NCBI RefSeq assembly: GCF_038007285.1
Contig: NZ_JBBOWX010000001.1
Span: 4,286,001-4,350,000, forward strand
Source of the DNA: Sporosarcina sp. FSL K6-3457
Lineage (GTDB): Bacteria > Bacillota > Bacilli > Bacillales_A > Planococcaceae
DNA length: 64,000 nucleotides
Reading direction: 5' to 3'
Part shown: piece by piece, positions 34,261 to 43,923 of the stretch
How the letters are laid out: every line of letters begins with the position of its first letter
Numbering within the stretch: position 1 is the first letter of the stretch
The notes under the pieces: generated by a model
Databases searched by the model: none
What the model was told of the DNA's origin: nothing
Seen by the model: only the letters and a program-made list of their open reading frames with translations
Position numbers and translations under genes: made by a program

Positions 34261-35604
34261 CTAAAATGCAAAGTAGTGTAATTCTCCTTCTTGCTGTAAT
34301 CCGGCATATTTCACACTTAAATTCTCTTCATTAGTAAAATATCTTAATGAGAAAACACATTCTCCATCATTCACAAATATCTCTATAGAGGAGTTATCAC
34401 TAAAAATACTCATTTGTGCTAGACTTTGAATCTGTTTTACTTTTGTTTCCTTTTTATAAGTTACCCAATTTTCTCGTGTAACAGATAACTCGTTTTTCTT
34501 ACTACAATAATGAATTTCTACTGCACCATCTCTCAATAATAATTGGAAATCACTAGTACAGTCTTTTCTATCCAACTCTAGTTCAAATCGTCCACTTTCT
34601 AATTCAAAAGAACCTTGAGAAGATATAAATTTCTGTTCCTGTTTTCTTAGTTCTTTAACTTCTTCGATAGGTCTTTGACGAATTCCGCCATTTTCCCATG
34701 TTACAATACGTGGTAAAGTCAAACAATGCATATATCCATATTGTTTAGTAGGGCATAAACGCTCCTCTAAATCAGACATTCGGGACATCCATCCCACCAT
34801 AATTCGTCTTCCTTTATAATCCGAAAAAGATTGTGGTGCATAGAAATCAAATCCATAATCAAGTAATTCCAAAGAACTTTTTGGTAGAAACTTTTTTGCC
34901 TTTTCATCAAATTTTCCAGATATAAATGCTGAGTAGCTAGAAATATCTGTTAAACCATCTTCCTTTTCTGACCTCTCTTGAGGACAACAAAGCAATATAT
35001 CTGTTTCATCATTTATAGAAAATAAATCTGGGCACTCACACATGTTGCCTAAGTGCTGGCCGTACAAAATATTTTCATATTTCCAGTGCAACAAGTCACA
35101 AGAAGAATAGAGTGCAATCGCGCCTTTCCGCTCTCTCGTTTGAGCACCTACAATCATCCACCAATTATTTTCACCTCTCCAGACTTTTGGATCTCGATGG
35201 TGTTCCGTAAACTCCGTCGGGGTTTCAATGGCATTTTCTTCTTTAATAAAAGTCCGACCATCCTTAGATCTACTAATGCACTGATAGCTTTTTCTTTCCC
35301 CATTATTTTTTACGTTTCCAGTATAGAATGTATAGATTTCTCCATTATGTTCTATACTGCTCCCTGAATAAACACCATCACGATCCAATTTTCTATCCGG
35401 AAGTATAGCAGAACCCTCATTTCTCCAATCAATCATATTAGTTGAAGTAAACACCCCCCACTCTTTGTAATCATGGTTCGTATCAAAACGATTCCATTGG
35501 TGGAAAAAGTAATATTTATCTTCAAACCAAATTACACCATTTGGATCATTCATCAAACCTTTATCTGGCTCAATATGGTATGTCATTTTATAAGGATTCT
35601 TCAA
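34261..35604 (-). CDS. Sucrose-6-phosphate hydrolase (GH32)
   Basis: About 447 residues of glycoside hydrolase family 32. The nucleophile is in LMNDPNGVIWF, the transition-state Asp in HHRDPKVW and the acid/base Glu in CECPDLFSI. A C-terminal beta-sandwich follows from about residue 330. It splits sucrose-6-phosphate, made by the PTS, into glucose-6-phosphate and fructose. The frame opens at ATG 35622, but GAAGAGGG just inside it is well spaced for TTG 35604, which is the likelier start. There is no signal peptide, so it acts in the cytoplasm. It lies between the alpha-galactosidase and PTS genes. Confidence 0.9.
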   Translation of the reverse strand: MKNPYKMTYHIEPDKGLMNDPNGVIWFEDKYYFFHQWNRFDTNHDYKEWGVFTSTNMIDWRNEGSAILPDRKLDRDGVYSGSSIEHNGEIYTFYTGNVKNNGERKSYQCISRSKDGRTFIKEENAIETPTEFTEHHRDPKVWRGENNWWMIVGAQTRERKGAIALYSSCDLLHWKYENILYGQHLGNMCECPDLFSINDETDILLCCPQERSEKEDGLTDISSYSAFISGKFDEKAKKFLPKSSLELLDYGFDFYAPQSFSDYKGRRIMVGWMSRMSDLEERLCPTKQYGYMHCLTLPRIVTWENGGIRQRPIEEVKELRKQEQKFISSQGSFELESGRFELELDRKDCTSDFQLLLRDGAVEIHYCSKKNELSVTRENWVTYKKETKVKQIQSLAQMSIFSDNSSIEIFVNDGECVFSLRYFTNEENLSVKYAGLQQEGELHYFAF

Positions 35605-35656
35605 AAATAGCCCTCTTCCCATTACTTTTTTATCTTGTATATTATTGATATTTCAT

Positions 35657-37849
35657 TTACATACGATACTTTTTAAATCTCCAGAACATACTTACAAAGT
35701 CTTGCTTGATTATTGGCAATGTAATACCAATATTCATCAACTCATCCCCTCCATACAACTCTTCCGTCTCAACATTTTGATACAAATAATCGGGATGTAA
35801 GCCTTTAAGTTTTATCGTTCGAAGAGGAGCTGCTGGTTCAGACAATACTTTGAAATAACTGGCTGCCGCTTCTGATTGGTCTTCTGAAACAAAATTCCAT
35901 GCAGCTTCATTCCCATCAAAGGGGTTAAATATTCTATAAAACCTACCGAATTGAATAAGTGGTCGGATCTCTTTATACAAAACAATTTGTTGTTTAACTA
36001 CTTCTTTTTCTTCCAGTGTTAACTTTGTTAAATCTAGTTCGTAACCTAAATTCCCAGACATGGCAACATAGCCCCTTGTCTCAAGCGAAGTAATTCTTCC
36101 AACTTGATGATTTGGGACAGATGAAACGTGCGCCCCCATTGTGATCGGCGGATAAACAAGACTTGTACCGTATTGAATTTTCAAACGAGAAATCGCATCT
36201 GTGTTATCGCTTGTCCATGTTTGTGGCATATAATAAAGCATCCCTGCGTCAAAGCGCCCTCCACCGCTTGAACAACTCTCAAACAATATATCTGGAAATT
36301 TAGTTGTAATTTCTTCCATTACTTTATATAATCCTAATATATAGCGGTGTGCCGTTTCACGCTGTCGTTCGGGCTGTAACGCTATTGACCCTACATCCGT
36401 CATATGACGATTCATATCCCATTTTACATAGGTTATTGGGGCACTCGATAAGATATCTGACACTCCTTTAACTATGTAATCACAGACTTCCTGTCTTGAA
36501 AAATCCAAAACAAGTTGATTTCTCCCTAACGTATACGGTCGATCTGGTACATGTAAACACCAATCTGGATGACTTCTATATAAGTCACTATCTATAGAAA
36601 CCATTTCAGGTTCAAACCATAAACCAAACTCCATACCAAGATTACGAACGCGGTTTGCAAGATCTACTAAACCATTCGGAAGTTTACGCTGATTGACTAC
36701 CCAATCTCCTAACGAGCTGCTACTGTCATCACGTTTTCCAAACCATCCATCATCTAATACAAATAATTCTACTCCTACTTGTTTTGCTTCCTTGGCAATT
36801 TGTTCAATCTTTTCTGCATTAAAATCAAAATAAGTGGCTTCCCAGTTATTAATCAGTATTGGACGTACCTTGTCTCGAAATAACCCACGGCTTAGTCTTT
36901 CACTATACAATTCATGATAAATTCTGGACATATCGCCTAATCCTTTGTCTGTGTAAACCATTACAACTTCAGGCGTTTGAAAGGTTTCCCCTGGCTCTAA
37001 TAGCCACGAGAAATCGAAAGGATTGATACCCATCGATACCCTTGTATTACGATATTGGTCCACTTGAACTTGTGCTGTAAAATTCCCACTATATACAAGG
37101 TTAAACGCATACACTTCGCCTTGATCTTCATCGGTTCCTTTTCTAACTAACGCTAAAAATGGTGCCTGTTGGGGACTGCTGGCCCCCCGGCAACTATCAA
37201 CCATTTGAATCCCTGGTACAATTTCACGTCTCACAATATTTTTTTCATTACCATGAGCACCATGCAATGTGATTAATTCATATTCATCATCACGAAAATC
37301 AACGCTTGCACTTAGTGTTCGAAGCATTTTTAAATTTTGTGATCCTCGATTAGCAAACTGAACAGATCTAGTAATAACATCTCGATCTTCATACAAGCTA
37401 TAGGATAACGTGACAGTTAGTCCCAACAATTTGTCTTCCATAATGATTTCTAGTGTTTCCGCCTCATTTTCATCCTCTACATAAGTGGATGGAAGCCCTT
37501 TCAATTTTGGTTTACCTTTATACATTCGGTATTTCTTATAACGAAGGTCTGTCACAGTAGAGCCATTGTCTAGTTGTATTTCGTAAGCTGGAACTCTAAA
37601 ATCTCCTCTTCCATATGCCGGATACTCCTGAGGTAATGTGTCTAGCGAAAATGTTCGATCTAACGGGTCTGGATTAGGAGAAAAAACCCGATCCATAAAG
37701 ATAATTTTATTGCTCCCGCGATACGTGTGAACTCTCTTCCCCCAATACAAGTGAACTAAATAAGCATCTCGTGTAACCTGCATAACATAACTCGTTTTTT
37801 TTCCTTGCAAATGAAATAAAAGTTGTTCTTCATCGATGTTAATACCCAT
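35657..37849 (-). CDS. Alpha-galactosidase (GH36)
   Basis: A 730-residue enzyme of glycoside hydrolase family 36 that removes alpha-1,6-galactose from raffinose, melibiose and stachyose. The N-terminal beta-sandwich (to about 300) precedes the TIM barrel with VLDDGWFGKRDD, the nucleophile in YVKWDMNRHMTD, ESCSSGGGRFDAGML and the acid/base in TWTSDNTDA. The open frame reaches 37879, but GGGAGG is spaced for ATG 37849, giving the normal family length. No signal peptide is present. It is the first gene of the operon and probably frees sucrose or sucrose phosphate from raffinose-type sugars taken up by the cell. Confidence 0.92.
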   Translation of the reverse strand: MGINIDEEQLLFHLQGKKTSYVMQVTRDAYLVHLYWGKRVHTYRGSNKIIFMDRVFSPNPDPLDRTFSLDTLPQEYPAYGRGDFRVPAYEIQLDNGSTVTDLRYKKYRMYKGKPKLKGLPSTYVEDENEAETLEIIMEDKLLGLTVTLSYSLYEDRDVITRSVQFANRGSQNLKMLRTLSASVDFRDDEYELITLHGAHGNEKNIVRREIVPGIQMVDSCRGASSPQQAPFLALVRKGTDEDQGEVYAFNLVYSGNFTAQVQVDQYRNTRVSMGINPFDFSWLLEPGETFQTPEVVMVYTDKGLGDMSRIYHELYSERLSRGLFRDKVRPILINNWEATYFDFNAEKIEQIAKEAKQVGVELFVLDDGWFGKRDDSSSSLGDWVVNQRKLPNGLVDLANRVRNLGMEFGLWFEPEMVSIDSDLYRSHPDWCLHVPDRPYTLGRNQLVLDFSRQEVCDYIVKGVSDILSSAPITYVKWDMNRHMTDVGSIALQPERQRETAHRYILGLYKVMEEITTKFPDILFESCSSGGGRFDAGMLYYMPQTWTSDNTDAISRLKIQYGTSLVYPPITMGAHVSSVPNHQVGRITSLETRGYVAMSGNLGYELDLTKLTLEEKEVVKQQIVLYKEIRPLIQFGRFYRIFNPFDGNEAAWNFVSEDQSEAAASYFKVLSEPAAPLRTIKLKGLHPDYLYQNVETEELYGGDELMNIGITLPIIKQDFVSMFWRFKKYRM

Positions 37850-37887
37850 AGCAACCTCCCATATAGAAGTAAGCATCAATTATTCCA

Positions 37888-37934
37888 ATGGTGTACAATG
37901 TATACACCATATAACTTTCAATGAAATATGGTGT
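37888..37934. promoter_or_regulatory. Probable AraC-regulator sites (three ATGGTGTA half-sites)
   Basis: ATGGTGTA at 37888-37895 and TACACCAT at 37903-37910 are perfect inverted arms around seven bases, and a third ATGGTGTA lies at 37927-37934. They sit between the divergent alpha-galactosidase and AraC-type genes, the expected place for operator half-sites. Confidence 0.65.
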
Positions 37935-38055
37935 ATTCCATAATGCTTATGGCTTCATATTAATAGTTTTAACCTGATATTTATATGGCATTATGTAGAC
38001 TCAGTATGGAATGATGTGATAACTTGAGGGAATTTTCAATCAGAGGGGTGGTACA

Positions 38056-38871
38056 ATGAATTCAAACTTTTCCAATCTTCCACATAATAATTTAGATATA
38101 AACTTGTACACATACGGTAAAGAAACTTGTATAAGTAACTACTCTTATGGTCCAGCGATACGAAGCGGATACATAATTCACTATATTTTAAAAGGTAAAG
38201 GGATTTTTAAAGTACAGGACAAAATTTATCATTTAGGTAAAAATGAAGCGTTCTTAATTGAACCAAATGTTTTAATTTATTATGAAGCAGATGTTGAGGA
38301 TCCTTGGGAATATAAATGGATTGGTTTCAGCGGAGTAAAAGCAAAAGAATATTTAAACAGATCAAGTTTATCTATGGATCAACCAATTTTCACGTTTGAC
38401 CCGGATACTAAACTAAACCAATGTATGGATAGTATCATAATGACATCAGCGCTATCGTCTAATAAGGATTTGCTATTAACTTCGAAGCTTTATGAGTTTT
38501 TATATATTTTATGTGAACTCTTTCCGAATCGTGAAGTCACCATCGAGGTAAAAAAGCAAAAGTATATCGAAGATGCGATACTTTTTATTGAACAAAATTA
38601 CTCGCATTATATTACTGTTAATGATATTGCTAAATATATTTCAATTGACCGTTCATATCTTCATCGGTTATTTAAGCAATATCTCAATACATCGCCGCAA
38701 GAGTTTTTATTAAGTTTAAGAATAGAGAAAGCATGTTTTCTACTAACGAACTCTACGCTTAAAATCGGGGATATTTCCCGTTCAGTGGGGTATAATGATC
38801 CACTTCTATTTTCAAAAACATTTAAGAAAAGTAAAAAGTGTACTCCTTCAGAATATCGAAAGAACCAGTGA
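38056..38871 (+). CDS. AraC-family regulator of the raffinose/sucrose cluster
   Basis: A 271-residue activator. The N-terminal part (residues 1-150) is a cupin-type sugar-sensing domain (GPAIRSGYIIHYILKGKGIFKVQDKIYHLGKNEAFLI). The C-terminal part has two helix-turn-helix motifs (VNDIAKYISIDRSYLHRLFKQYLNTSPQEFLLSLRIEKA, then IGDISRSVGYNDPLLFSKTFKKSKKCTPSEYR). The ribosome site AGAGGGG precedes ATG 38056. It is divergent from the alpha-galactosidase operon, and its layout matches MsmR/RafR-type activators of raffinose operons. It probably binds the repeated half-sites at 37888-37934. Confidence 0.9.
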   Translation: MNSNFSNLPHNNLDINLYTYGKETCISNYSYGPAIRSGYIIHYILKGKGIFKVQDKIYHLGKNEAFLIEPNVLIYYEADVEDPWEYKWIGFSGVKAKEYLNRSSLSMDQPIFTFDPDTKLNQCMDSIIMTSALSSNKDLLLTSKLYEFLYILCELFPNREVTIEVKKQKYIEDAILFIEQNYSHYITVNDIAKYISIDRSYLHRLFKQYLNTSPQEFLLSLRIEKACFLLTNSTLKIGDISRSVGYNDPLLFSKTFKKSKKCTPSEYRKNQ

Positions 38872-38906
38872 TTATGAAGTCGGTTAACACGCATAATGAA
38901 TATACA

Positions 38907-38952
38907 AAAAAAGCTACAATCACTGAATGCTCTTCAGGAGTTGTAGCTTTTG
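38907..38952. terminator. Bidirectional terminator
   Basis: AAAAGCTACAA and TTGTAGCTTTT pair around an inner CTGAA/TTCAG stem. Runs of A and T on both sides serve the convergent AraC and oxidoreductase genes. Confidence 0.8.
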
Positions 38953-38987
38953 AACTTTATTCTTTCTGCTATCCCATTCGAATCCTT

Positions 38988-39974
38988 TTATAGTTTAACA
39001 ATCGTTCTACCGCGTACTTTTCCTTGTAGAATAGCACCTAATACTTCTGGCAGCTCTTTTAATGAGATTTCATTTACCATATCTTCATTTAACGCTGTTG
39101 GTTTCAAATCATCACCTAAACGACTCCAAATTTCTAAACGCTTCTTCATTGGATATTCAACCGAGTCAATGCCAAGCCAATTAACACCTCTCAGAATATA
39201 AGGAAGAACGGTTGTAGAAACTTCAGTCCCGCCTGTTAAACCACATGTGGCTACAGATCCGCCATATTTCAACGTACTTAGAATGTATTGGAGCGTTTTT
39301 CCACCTACAGGATCGATTGCGCCAGCCCATTTTTCTTCACGCATTGGCTGATTGTCCTTATCTACAATTTCGTCACGGTGAATGATTTGTTTGGCGCCTA
39401 ATCCTTTCAAATATTCTTCTTGATCTGATTTGCCTGTACTCGCAACCACGTCATAGCCTTTTTTAGCCAAGATATTCACCGCAATACTACCTACTCCACC
39501 TGTAGCACCTGCTACCAAAACAGATCCATGGCTTGGTTCTAAACCATTATCTTCAAGTCTTTGAACGGATAATGCTGCGGTAAACCCAGCTGTTCCGAGA
39601 ATCATGGCTTCTTTTAAAGACAATCCTTTTGGAAGAGGAACAACCCACTCTGCAGGGACACGTGCGATTTCACTAAATCCTCCAAAATGTCCTGTTCCTA
39701 ATTTGTAGCTAGTGACAATGACTTCATCCCCTGTTGTAAAACGTTCATCTTTTGAATCCATAACCGTTCCGGCTAAATCGATTCCTGGTACTAGCGGATA
39801 GGAGGTTACAAAATCATTTAGGATAGCTACTATACCGTCTTTAAAGTTCACACTAGAATAGGCTACTCGAATGGTTACTTCCCCTTCTGGCAGATCCTCC
39901 ATACTTAATTGTTTGATTTCTAACTTTGTTTGATCATTTACTTTATCTAATACCATTGCTTGAAAATTAGTCAT
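38988..39974 (-). CDS. Acrylyl-CoA reductase / quinone oxidoreductase of the YhdH/YhfP (AcuI) family
   Basis: A 328-residue zinc-free medium-chain reductase. The N-terminal catalytic domain has VRVAYSSVNFKDG-like text (VTIRVAYSSVNFKD), and the NADPH-binding domain begins with VLVAGATGGVGSIAVNILAKKGYDVVASTGK, all typical of YhdH/AcuI. These enzymes reduce acryloyl-CoA or small enones and quinones. The frame extends to TTG 39998 inside the thioesterase gene; ATG 39974, just after the thioesterase stop, gives the normal N terminus. Co-transcription with a hotdog thioesterase suggests an acyl-CoA-related or detoxifying step. Confidence 0.87.
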   Translation of the reverse strand: MTNFQAMVLDKVNDQTKLEIKQLSMEDLPEGEVTIRVAYSSVNFKDGIVAILNDFVTSYPLVPGIDLAGTVMDSKDERFTTGDEVIVTSYKLGTGHFGGFSEIARVPAEWVVPLPKGLSLKEAMILGTAGFTAALSVQRLEDNGLEPSHGSVLVAGATGGVGSIAVNILAKKGYDVVASTGKSDQEEYLKGLGAKQIIHRDEIVDKDNQPMREEKWAGAIDPVGGKTLQYILSTLKYGGSVATCGLTGGTEVSTTVLPYILRGVNWLGIDSVEYPMKKRLEIWSRLGDDLKPTALNEDMVNEISLKELPEVLGAILQGKVRGRTIVKL

Positions 39975-39975
39975 T

Positions 39976-40431
39976 TTATTTACCATTTCCTCTCTCAACT
40001 CTTTTTGGTTCAGCGTTTCCTTTTAAAATCATACATGTGCTAGTTGAATGAGCAACAAGACTTCCTTTTTCATCATAGACATGACATTCCAGTAGTCCAA
40101 CTGTGGTGCCTTTTTTAATTAATTTCCCCTCAGCTCGAAGTTTCGAATCAAAAATAGGTTTAAGGAAATTTAATTTAATTTCCACTGTCGTAAAAAGTTC
40201 ATCATCTGCAAGTGTGCTGGCAAAAGTATATCCCATCGCAGCATCTGCTATATCGCAAAGTATCCCACCATGTAGCGTGCCCATTGGGTTATGCAATCTT
40301 TCAGAAGCTTCCATTTCTATGACAACTCTACCTTCTTCGACTTCTACAACCTTGAAACCAAGTAATTGCGCAACTGGGGGGCCAGGTATTTCTCCTGTCA
40401 CCATTTTCTTTAAGTTTTCTAAGTGATTCAT
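39976..40431 (-). CDS. PaaI-type hotdog thioesterase
   Basis: A 151-residue single hotdog-fold protein. The family signature NPMGTLHGGILCDIADAAMGYTFAS (residues 47-71) includes the HGG turn and catalytic Asp/helix, and TTVEIKLNFLKPI follows. Members hydrolyse acyl- or aryl-CoA thioesters. It starts 78 bases after the MDR reductase upstream, with a possible promoter (TTGAAA, 17 bases, TATTTA) in that gap, and it overlaps the ribosome region of the AcuI-type gene downstream. Confidence 0.85.
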   Translation of the reverse strand: MNHLENLKKMVTGEIPGPPVAQLLGFKVVEVEEGRVVIEMEASERLHNPMGTLHGGILCDIADAAMGYTFASTLADDELFTTVEIKLNFLKPIFDSKLRAEGKLIKKGTTVGLLECHVYDEKGSLVAHSTSTCMILKGNAEPKRVERGNGK

Positions 40432-40509
40432 TATCCACGCCTCCTAAATAATAAATTTCAAGAGTATTTTCAAAAGTGCAGGTGAAGGTGTCCAGCGAGG
40501 GTGCAATGG

Positions 40510-41511
40510 CTATCTAATTTTTAAAATAATTTTCCCTTTAGCTCTTCCTGATTCCGAATATTCCATTGCCTTTTCAACATCATTAAAAGAAAAAACTTCA
40601 TCAATTACAGGTTGAATTTTTCCAGATTCAATAAATTTTGTAATCATGCGTAATTGATCTCCACTTGCCTTCACAAACATAAATGTATATTGAATACGAT
40701 GCTTCTTTTCAAGTTTTGTAAGTTTATAACTTGCAGCTGAAAGCAACATCGTTTTCAAAAAGCCCAAACTATCTTCTTTAGCAAATCGAGCATTTGGCAA
40801 TCCAGAAAGGGAGACTATTTGTCCGCCGTTTTTAACAACTTTGAATGATCTTTCGAGTATCTCCCCACCAAGCGTATCAAATACGGCATCATAATTTTCC
40901 AAAATATCTTCAAACTTTTCTGTTCTGTAATTAATGATTTCATCTGCACCGAGAGATTTTACTAAATTCGTTCCTGCTTCACTGGCAGTTGTTGCAACAG
41001 TAGCACCCATTAACTTTGCAAGTTGTATAGCAAAGGTTCCGACACCACCAGCCCCAGCTTGAATCAAAATCTTTTGTCCTTTTTGTAATTGCAGTATGTC
41101 ATGTAAGGCTTGATAGGCGGTTAACCCAACTAGTGGGACTGATGCTGCTTCCTCAAAGCTCAAGTTCTTAGGCTTTAAGGCTATATCATTTTCATGAATT
41201 GAGATATATTCTGCAAAAGTACCAATACTGCTCTTACGTGGACGTCCATATATTTCATCTCCGACTTTAAAACTTGTTACCTTTGCGCCAACCTTTGCCA
41301 CAACGCCAGAAAAGTCATTCCCAAGGATAAGTGGCATTTTATATTTAATTAATAATTTTATTGTTCCATCACGTATCTTAGAGTCAAGCGGATTAATACT
41401 TGCCGCATGTATTTCTGCCAACACCTCATAATCACCTACTGTGGGCATAGGCCTATCGGCTAACAACAGAGGAGTTTTTCCGTATTTTTCAATTATCATT
41501 GCTTTCATCAT
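40510..41511 (-). CDS. Zinc-free NADP-dependent MDR oxidoreductase
   Basis: A 333-residue quinone-oxidoreductase-like member of the medium-chain reductases. The N-terminal GroES-like domain has AEIHAASINPLDSKIRDG, and the Rossmann motif is ILIQAGAGGVGTFAIQLAKLMGA. It lacks the zinc-binding cysteines of alcohol dehydrogenases. It starts 19 bases after the aldo/keto reductase stop, so both belong to the operon with the TetR box at 42591-42616. The likely role is reduction of reactive carbonyls or quinones. Confidence 0.86.
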   Translation of the reverse strand: MMKAMIIEKYGKTPLLLADRPMPTVGDYEVLAEIHAASINPLDSKIRDGTIKLLIKYKMPLILGNDFSGVVAKVGAKVTSFKVGDEIYGRPRKSSIGTFAEYISIHENDIALKPKNLSFEEAASVPLVGLTAYQALHDILQLQKGQKILIQAGAGGVGTFAIQLAKLMGATVATTASEAGTNLVKSLGADEIINYRTEKFEDILENYDAVFDTLGGEILERSFKVVKNGGQIVSLSGLPNARFAKEDSLGFLKTMLLSAASYKLTKLEKKHRIQYTFMFVKASGDQLRMITKFIESGKIQPVIDEVFSFNDVEKAMEYSESGRAKGKIILKIR

Positions 41512-41530
41512 AAAGCCTCCAAAAAACGTT

Positions 41531-42568
41531 TTAACGAAGGATTCTTCGTTTGTTCGCTTGTAACCAACCGGGAGCCCAACCTCTTTCCATCGTATCCAGG
41601 GTTATTCCTGGTGGAACAATAGAATCAATTTCGTCGAGAATATCGTTACTTAATCGAATGTCTTTGCCTTTTAAAGTTTCTCGAAGTTGCTCAAGCGTTC
41701 TAGGCCCTATAATGGCTGAAGTTATGGAAGGGTGAGCTTGCGTGAATGCCATGGCAAGATGTGGTAAAGTCATCCCCACTTTATTTGCAAGTGTTTGTAG
41801 TTTTGTTATAGCTTCAAATTTGAGACGATTTTCTTCTCGGTTAGGGTCCACAATAGATTGCAGATTTCCTGCAAAGGTGGCTGCTCTTGAATTGGAGGGG
41901 ACTGCCTCCCCAAAACGGTATTTACCAGTTAATAAACCACCCGAAAGTGGACTCCAAACCATAACTCCCATTCCGTATTTCGCTGTGGCAGCAAGTAAAT
42001 CAAATTCGATACTACGATTTAATATGGAATACGGGGATTGCTCAGAGACAAACCGTGCTACATTTTTACGTTCGCTAATCCATTGAGCTTCTGTAACTTG
42101 CCAAGCTTGGAAATTAGATGTGCCAATGTAGCGAATCTTCCCTTCAGTGACCAAATCCGTAAGTACACCAAGCGTCTCTTCAATATCTGTATTAAGATCA
42201 GGCTCGTGTAGTTGATACAAATCGATATAATCAGTTTGCAACCTTCTCAAACTATCTTCTACAGCTTTTCTTATCCAGTACTTTGAATTTCCCGATTGAT
42301 TTTGTCCACTGCCCATGGGCTTGCCGCCCTTAGTGGCCAGAATGACATCCTGTCTGCGTCCTTTTAGTAATTTACCTAGAATTTCTTCTGCTTGGCCACT
42401 TGAATAGACATCTGCCGTATCAATTAGGTTAATTCCTTCAGCTAAAGCTTCATCCAGAATGGGTGCAACCTCTTTCTCAGTATTATTCCCCCAAAAACCA
42501 AATGTACCGGTACCTAATACAAAACTGCTTACTTTTAGACCTGTGCGGCCTAATACTCGATACTCCAT
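41531..42568 (-). CDS. Aldo/keto reductase
   Basis: A 345-residue NADPH-dependent reductase of the aldo/keto reductase superfamily. Catalytic residues are visible: Asp and Tyr in IDTADVYSSGQAEEILG, Lys in VILATKGG and His in LYQLHEPD. The C-terminal cofactor loop AIIGPRTLEQLRE is present. It is the first gene after the TetR palindrome at 42591-42616, which directly overlaps its upstream region. Related Bacillus proteins (YhdN, IolS, YccK) reduce methylglyoxal and other aldehydes, so aldehyde detoxification is inferred. Confidence 0.9.
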   Translation of the reverse strand: MEYRVLGRTGLKVSSFVLGTGTFGFWGNNTEKEVAPILDEALAEGINLIDTADVYSSGQAEEILGKLLKGRRQDVILATKGGKPMGSGQNQSGNSKYWIRKAVEDSLRRLQTDYIDLYQLHEPDLNTDIEETLGVLTDLVTEGKIRYIGTSNFQAWQVTEAQWISERKNVARFVSEQSPYSILNRSIEFDLLAATAKYGMGVMVWSPLSGGLLTGKYRFGEAVPSNSRAATFAGNLQSIVDPNREENRLKFEAITKLQTLANKVGMTLPHLAMAFTQAHPSITSAIIGPRTLEQLRETLKGKDIRLSNDILDEIDSIVPPGITLDTMERGWAPGWLQANKRRILR

Positions 42569-42590
42569 TTATCCCCAACCCCTTCTTTGA

Positions 42591-42616
42591 TTAATTAGAA
42601 TGATCATTCTAATTAA
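42591..42616. promoter_or_regulatory. TetR operator, site 1 (aldo/keto reductase operon)
   Basis: A perfect 26-bp palindrome with core AGAATG-AT-CATTCT flanked by TTAATT/AATTAA. It lies 22 bases ahead of the aldo/keto reductase start and shares its core with 44836-44859 and 45483-45496. Confidence 0.85.
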
Positions 42617-42821
42617 TTTTAAAATCTCCCCCGTACGAGGCTTACTGTCCAGTGATTTTATTCAAATCTTTCTAATACGATTTTCCCGTTTTAGCTACCT
42701 TTAGACTTGCAAAACTATTTGAGGTGATAAACTCGAATAGGCACAAATATGAATTATCATGTCGACAATGCAACTTTACTTTTTGTAATTATCTATTAAA
42801 TAATTACAATAACAAGATCAA

Positions 42822-43883
42822 TTATTCTTCTAAAAACGGATAATCTGTATAACCCTGTGCACCACCAGCATAGAGCTTAGTTACATCCGGTTCATTTAGG
42901 GGGACGTTTTTCTTTATACGCTCAATGAAGTCCGGATTTGCTAGTGCCCAAATCCCTACTGTTGCAACATCTGCTAGATCATTATCCAAGTCCACTGTCA
43001 GTTGTTCAAGTGGGCGTCCCATTCTATTGACCAATAGGGGTTGCTTCCACAGTTGACGTATTTCTTGTAATAAAGGGTCATTACCAAAGTGCATAATATG
43101 AAGATAAGCCAAATCAAGCTTATTTAATTCCCCTATTAAATATCGATACATCTCAATATTTGTATCGCCTTCCTCAATTCCGTTCAATGTTCCTTGAGGC
43201 GAGAACCGAATTCCCGTTTTTTCTGCACCAATTTCATCAATGACTGCTTTAGTCACCTCAATTGCAAATCGAGCCCTGTTTTCAATTGAACCACCATAGG
43301 CATCTTGACGATGATTCGAGTTCTCACTAAGGAACTGTTGAATTAGATACCCATTCGCTCCGTGAATTTCGACTCCATCGGCTCCAGCTTCGATTGCAGC
43401 GGCTGCGGCTGTACGAAATTCTTGAATGACTTCTTTTATCTCATTTTGACCTAATTCCCTAGGCCTCGGGATATCTTTCATCCCCTCAGCTGTAAACATT
43501 TCTGTTTCAGGTGCAATAGCCGAAGGTGCAACCGCTTGTCGATGATGGGGTGTATTGTCAGGATGTGAAACACGCCCTGCATGCATGAGCTGAATGAATA
43601 TGTGGCCGCCTTCATTGTGTACACGACTCGTTATTTTCTTCCAACCTTCTATGTGAGATGGTCTATAAATCCCAGGTGTATTTAAGTAGCCTTGACCATC
43701 ATCTGAAGGTTGTGTACCTTCACTTATGATTAAACCAAAAGAAGCACGTTGACCATAATATTCAGCCGCTAGCTCTCCCGGGGTACCATCAGGTAAAGCT
43801 CTATTTCTCGTCATTGGTGACATACCTAAGCGGTTTTTCAATGTAATGTCTCCAATACGAACCTCTTCAAATAGTTTCTTCAT
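42822..43883 (-). CDS. Old-yellow-enzyme alkene reductase (NemA-like)
   Basis: A 353-residue FMN enzyme of the OYE family that reduces activated C=C bonds and nitro-esters with NAD(P)H. The TIM-barrel marks are LKNRLGMSPMTRNRA near the start, the substrate-binding His-x-x-Asn in VEIHGANGYLIQQFLSE, NHRQDAYGGSIENRARF, and IRFSPQGTLNG. It lies 40 bases after the alpha/beta hydrolase gene and so belongs to the operon controlled by site 2. The ribosome site GAGGAG precedes ATG 43883. Confidence 0.91.
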   Translation of the reverse strand: MKKLFEEVRIGDITLKNRLGMSPMTRNRALPDGTPGELAAEYYGQRASFGLIISEGTQPSDDGQGYLNTPGIYRPSHIEGWKKITSRVHNEGGHIFIQLMHAGRVSHPDNTPHHRQAVAPSAIAPETEMFTAEGMKDIPRPRELGQNEIKEVIQEFRTAAAAAIEAGADGVEIHGANGYLIQQFLSENSNHRQDAYGGSIENRARFAIEVTKAVIDEIGAEKTGIRFSPQGTLNGIEEGDTNIEMYRYLIGELNKLDLAYLHIMHFGNDPLLQEIRQLWKQPLLVNRMGRPLEQLTVDLDNDLADVATVGIWALANPDFIERIKKNVPLNEPDVTKLYAGGAQGYTDYPFLEE

Positions 43884-43923
43884 TTATATTCTCCTCGTCT
43901 ATTAGTAGTAATGGTCCTCTTCA

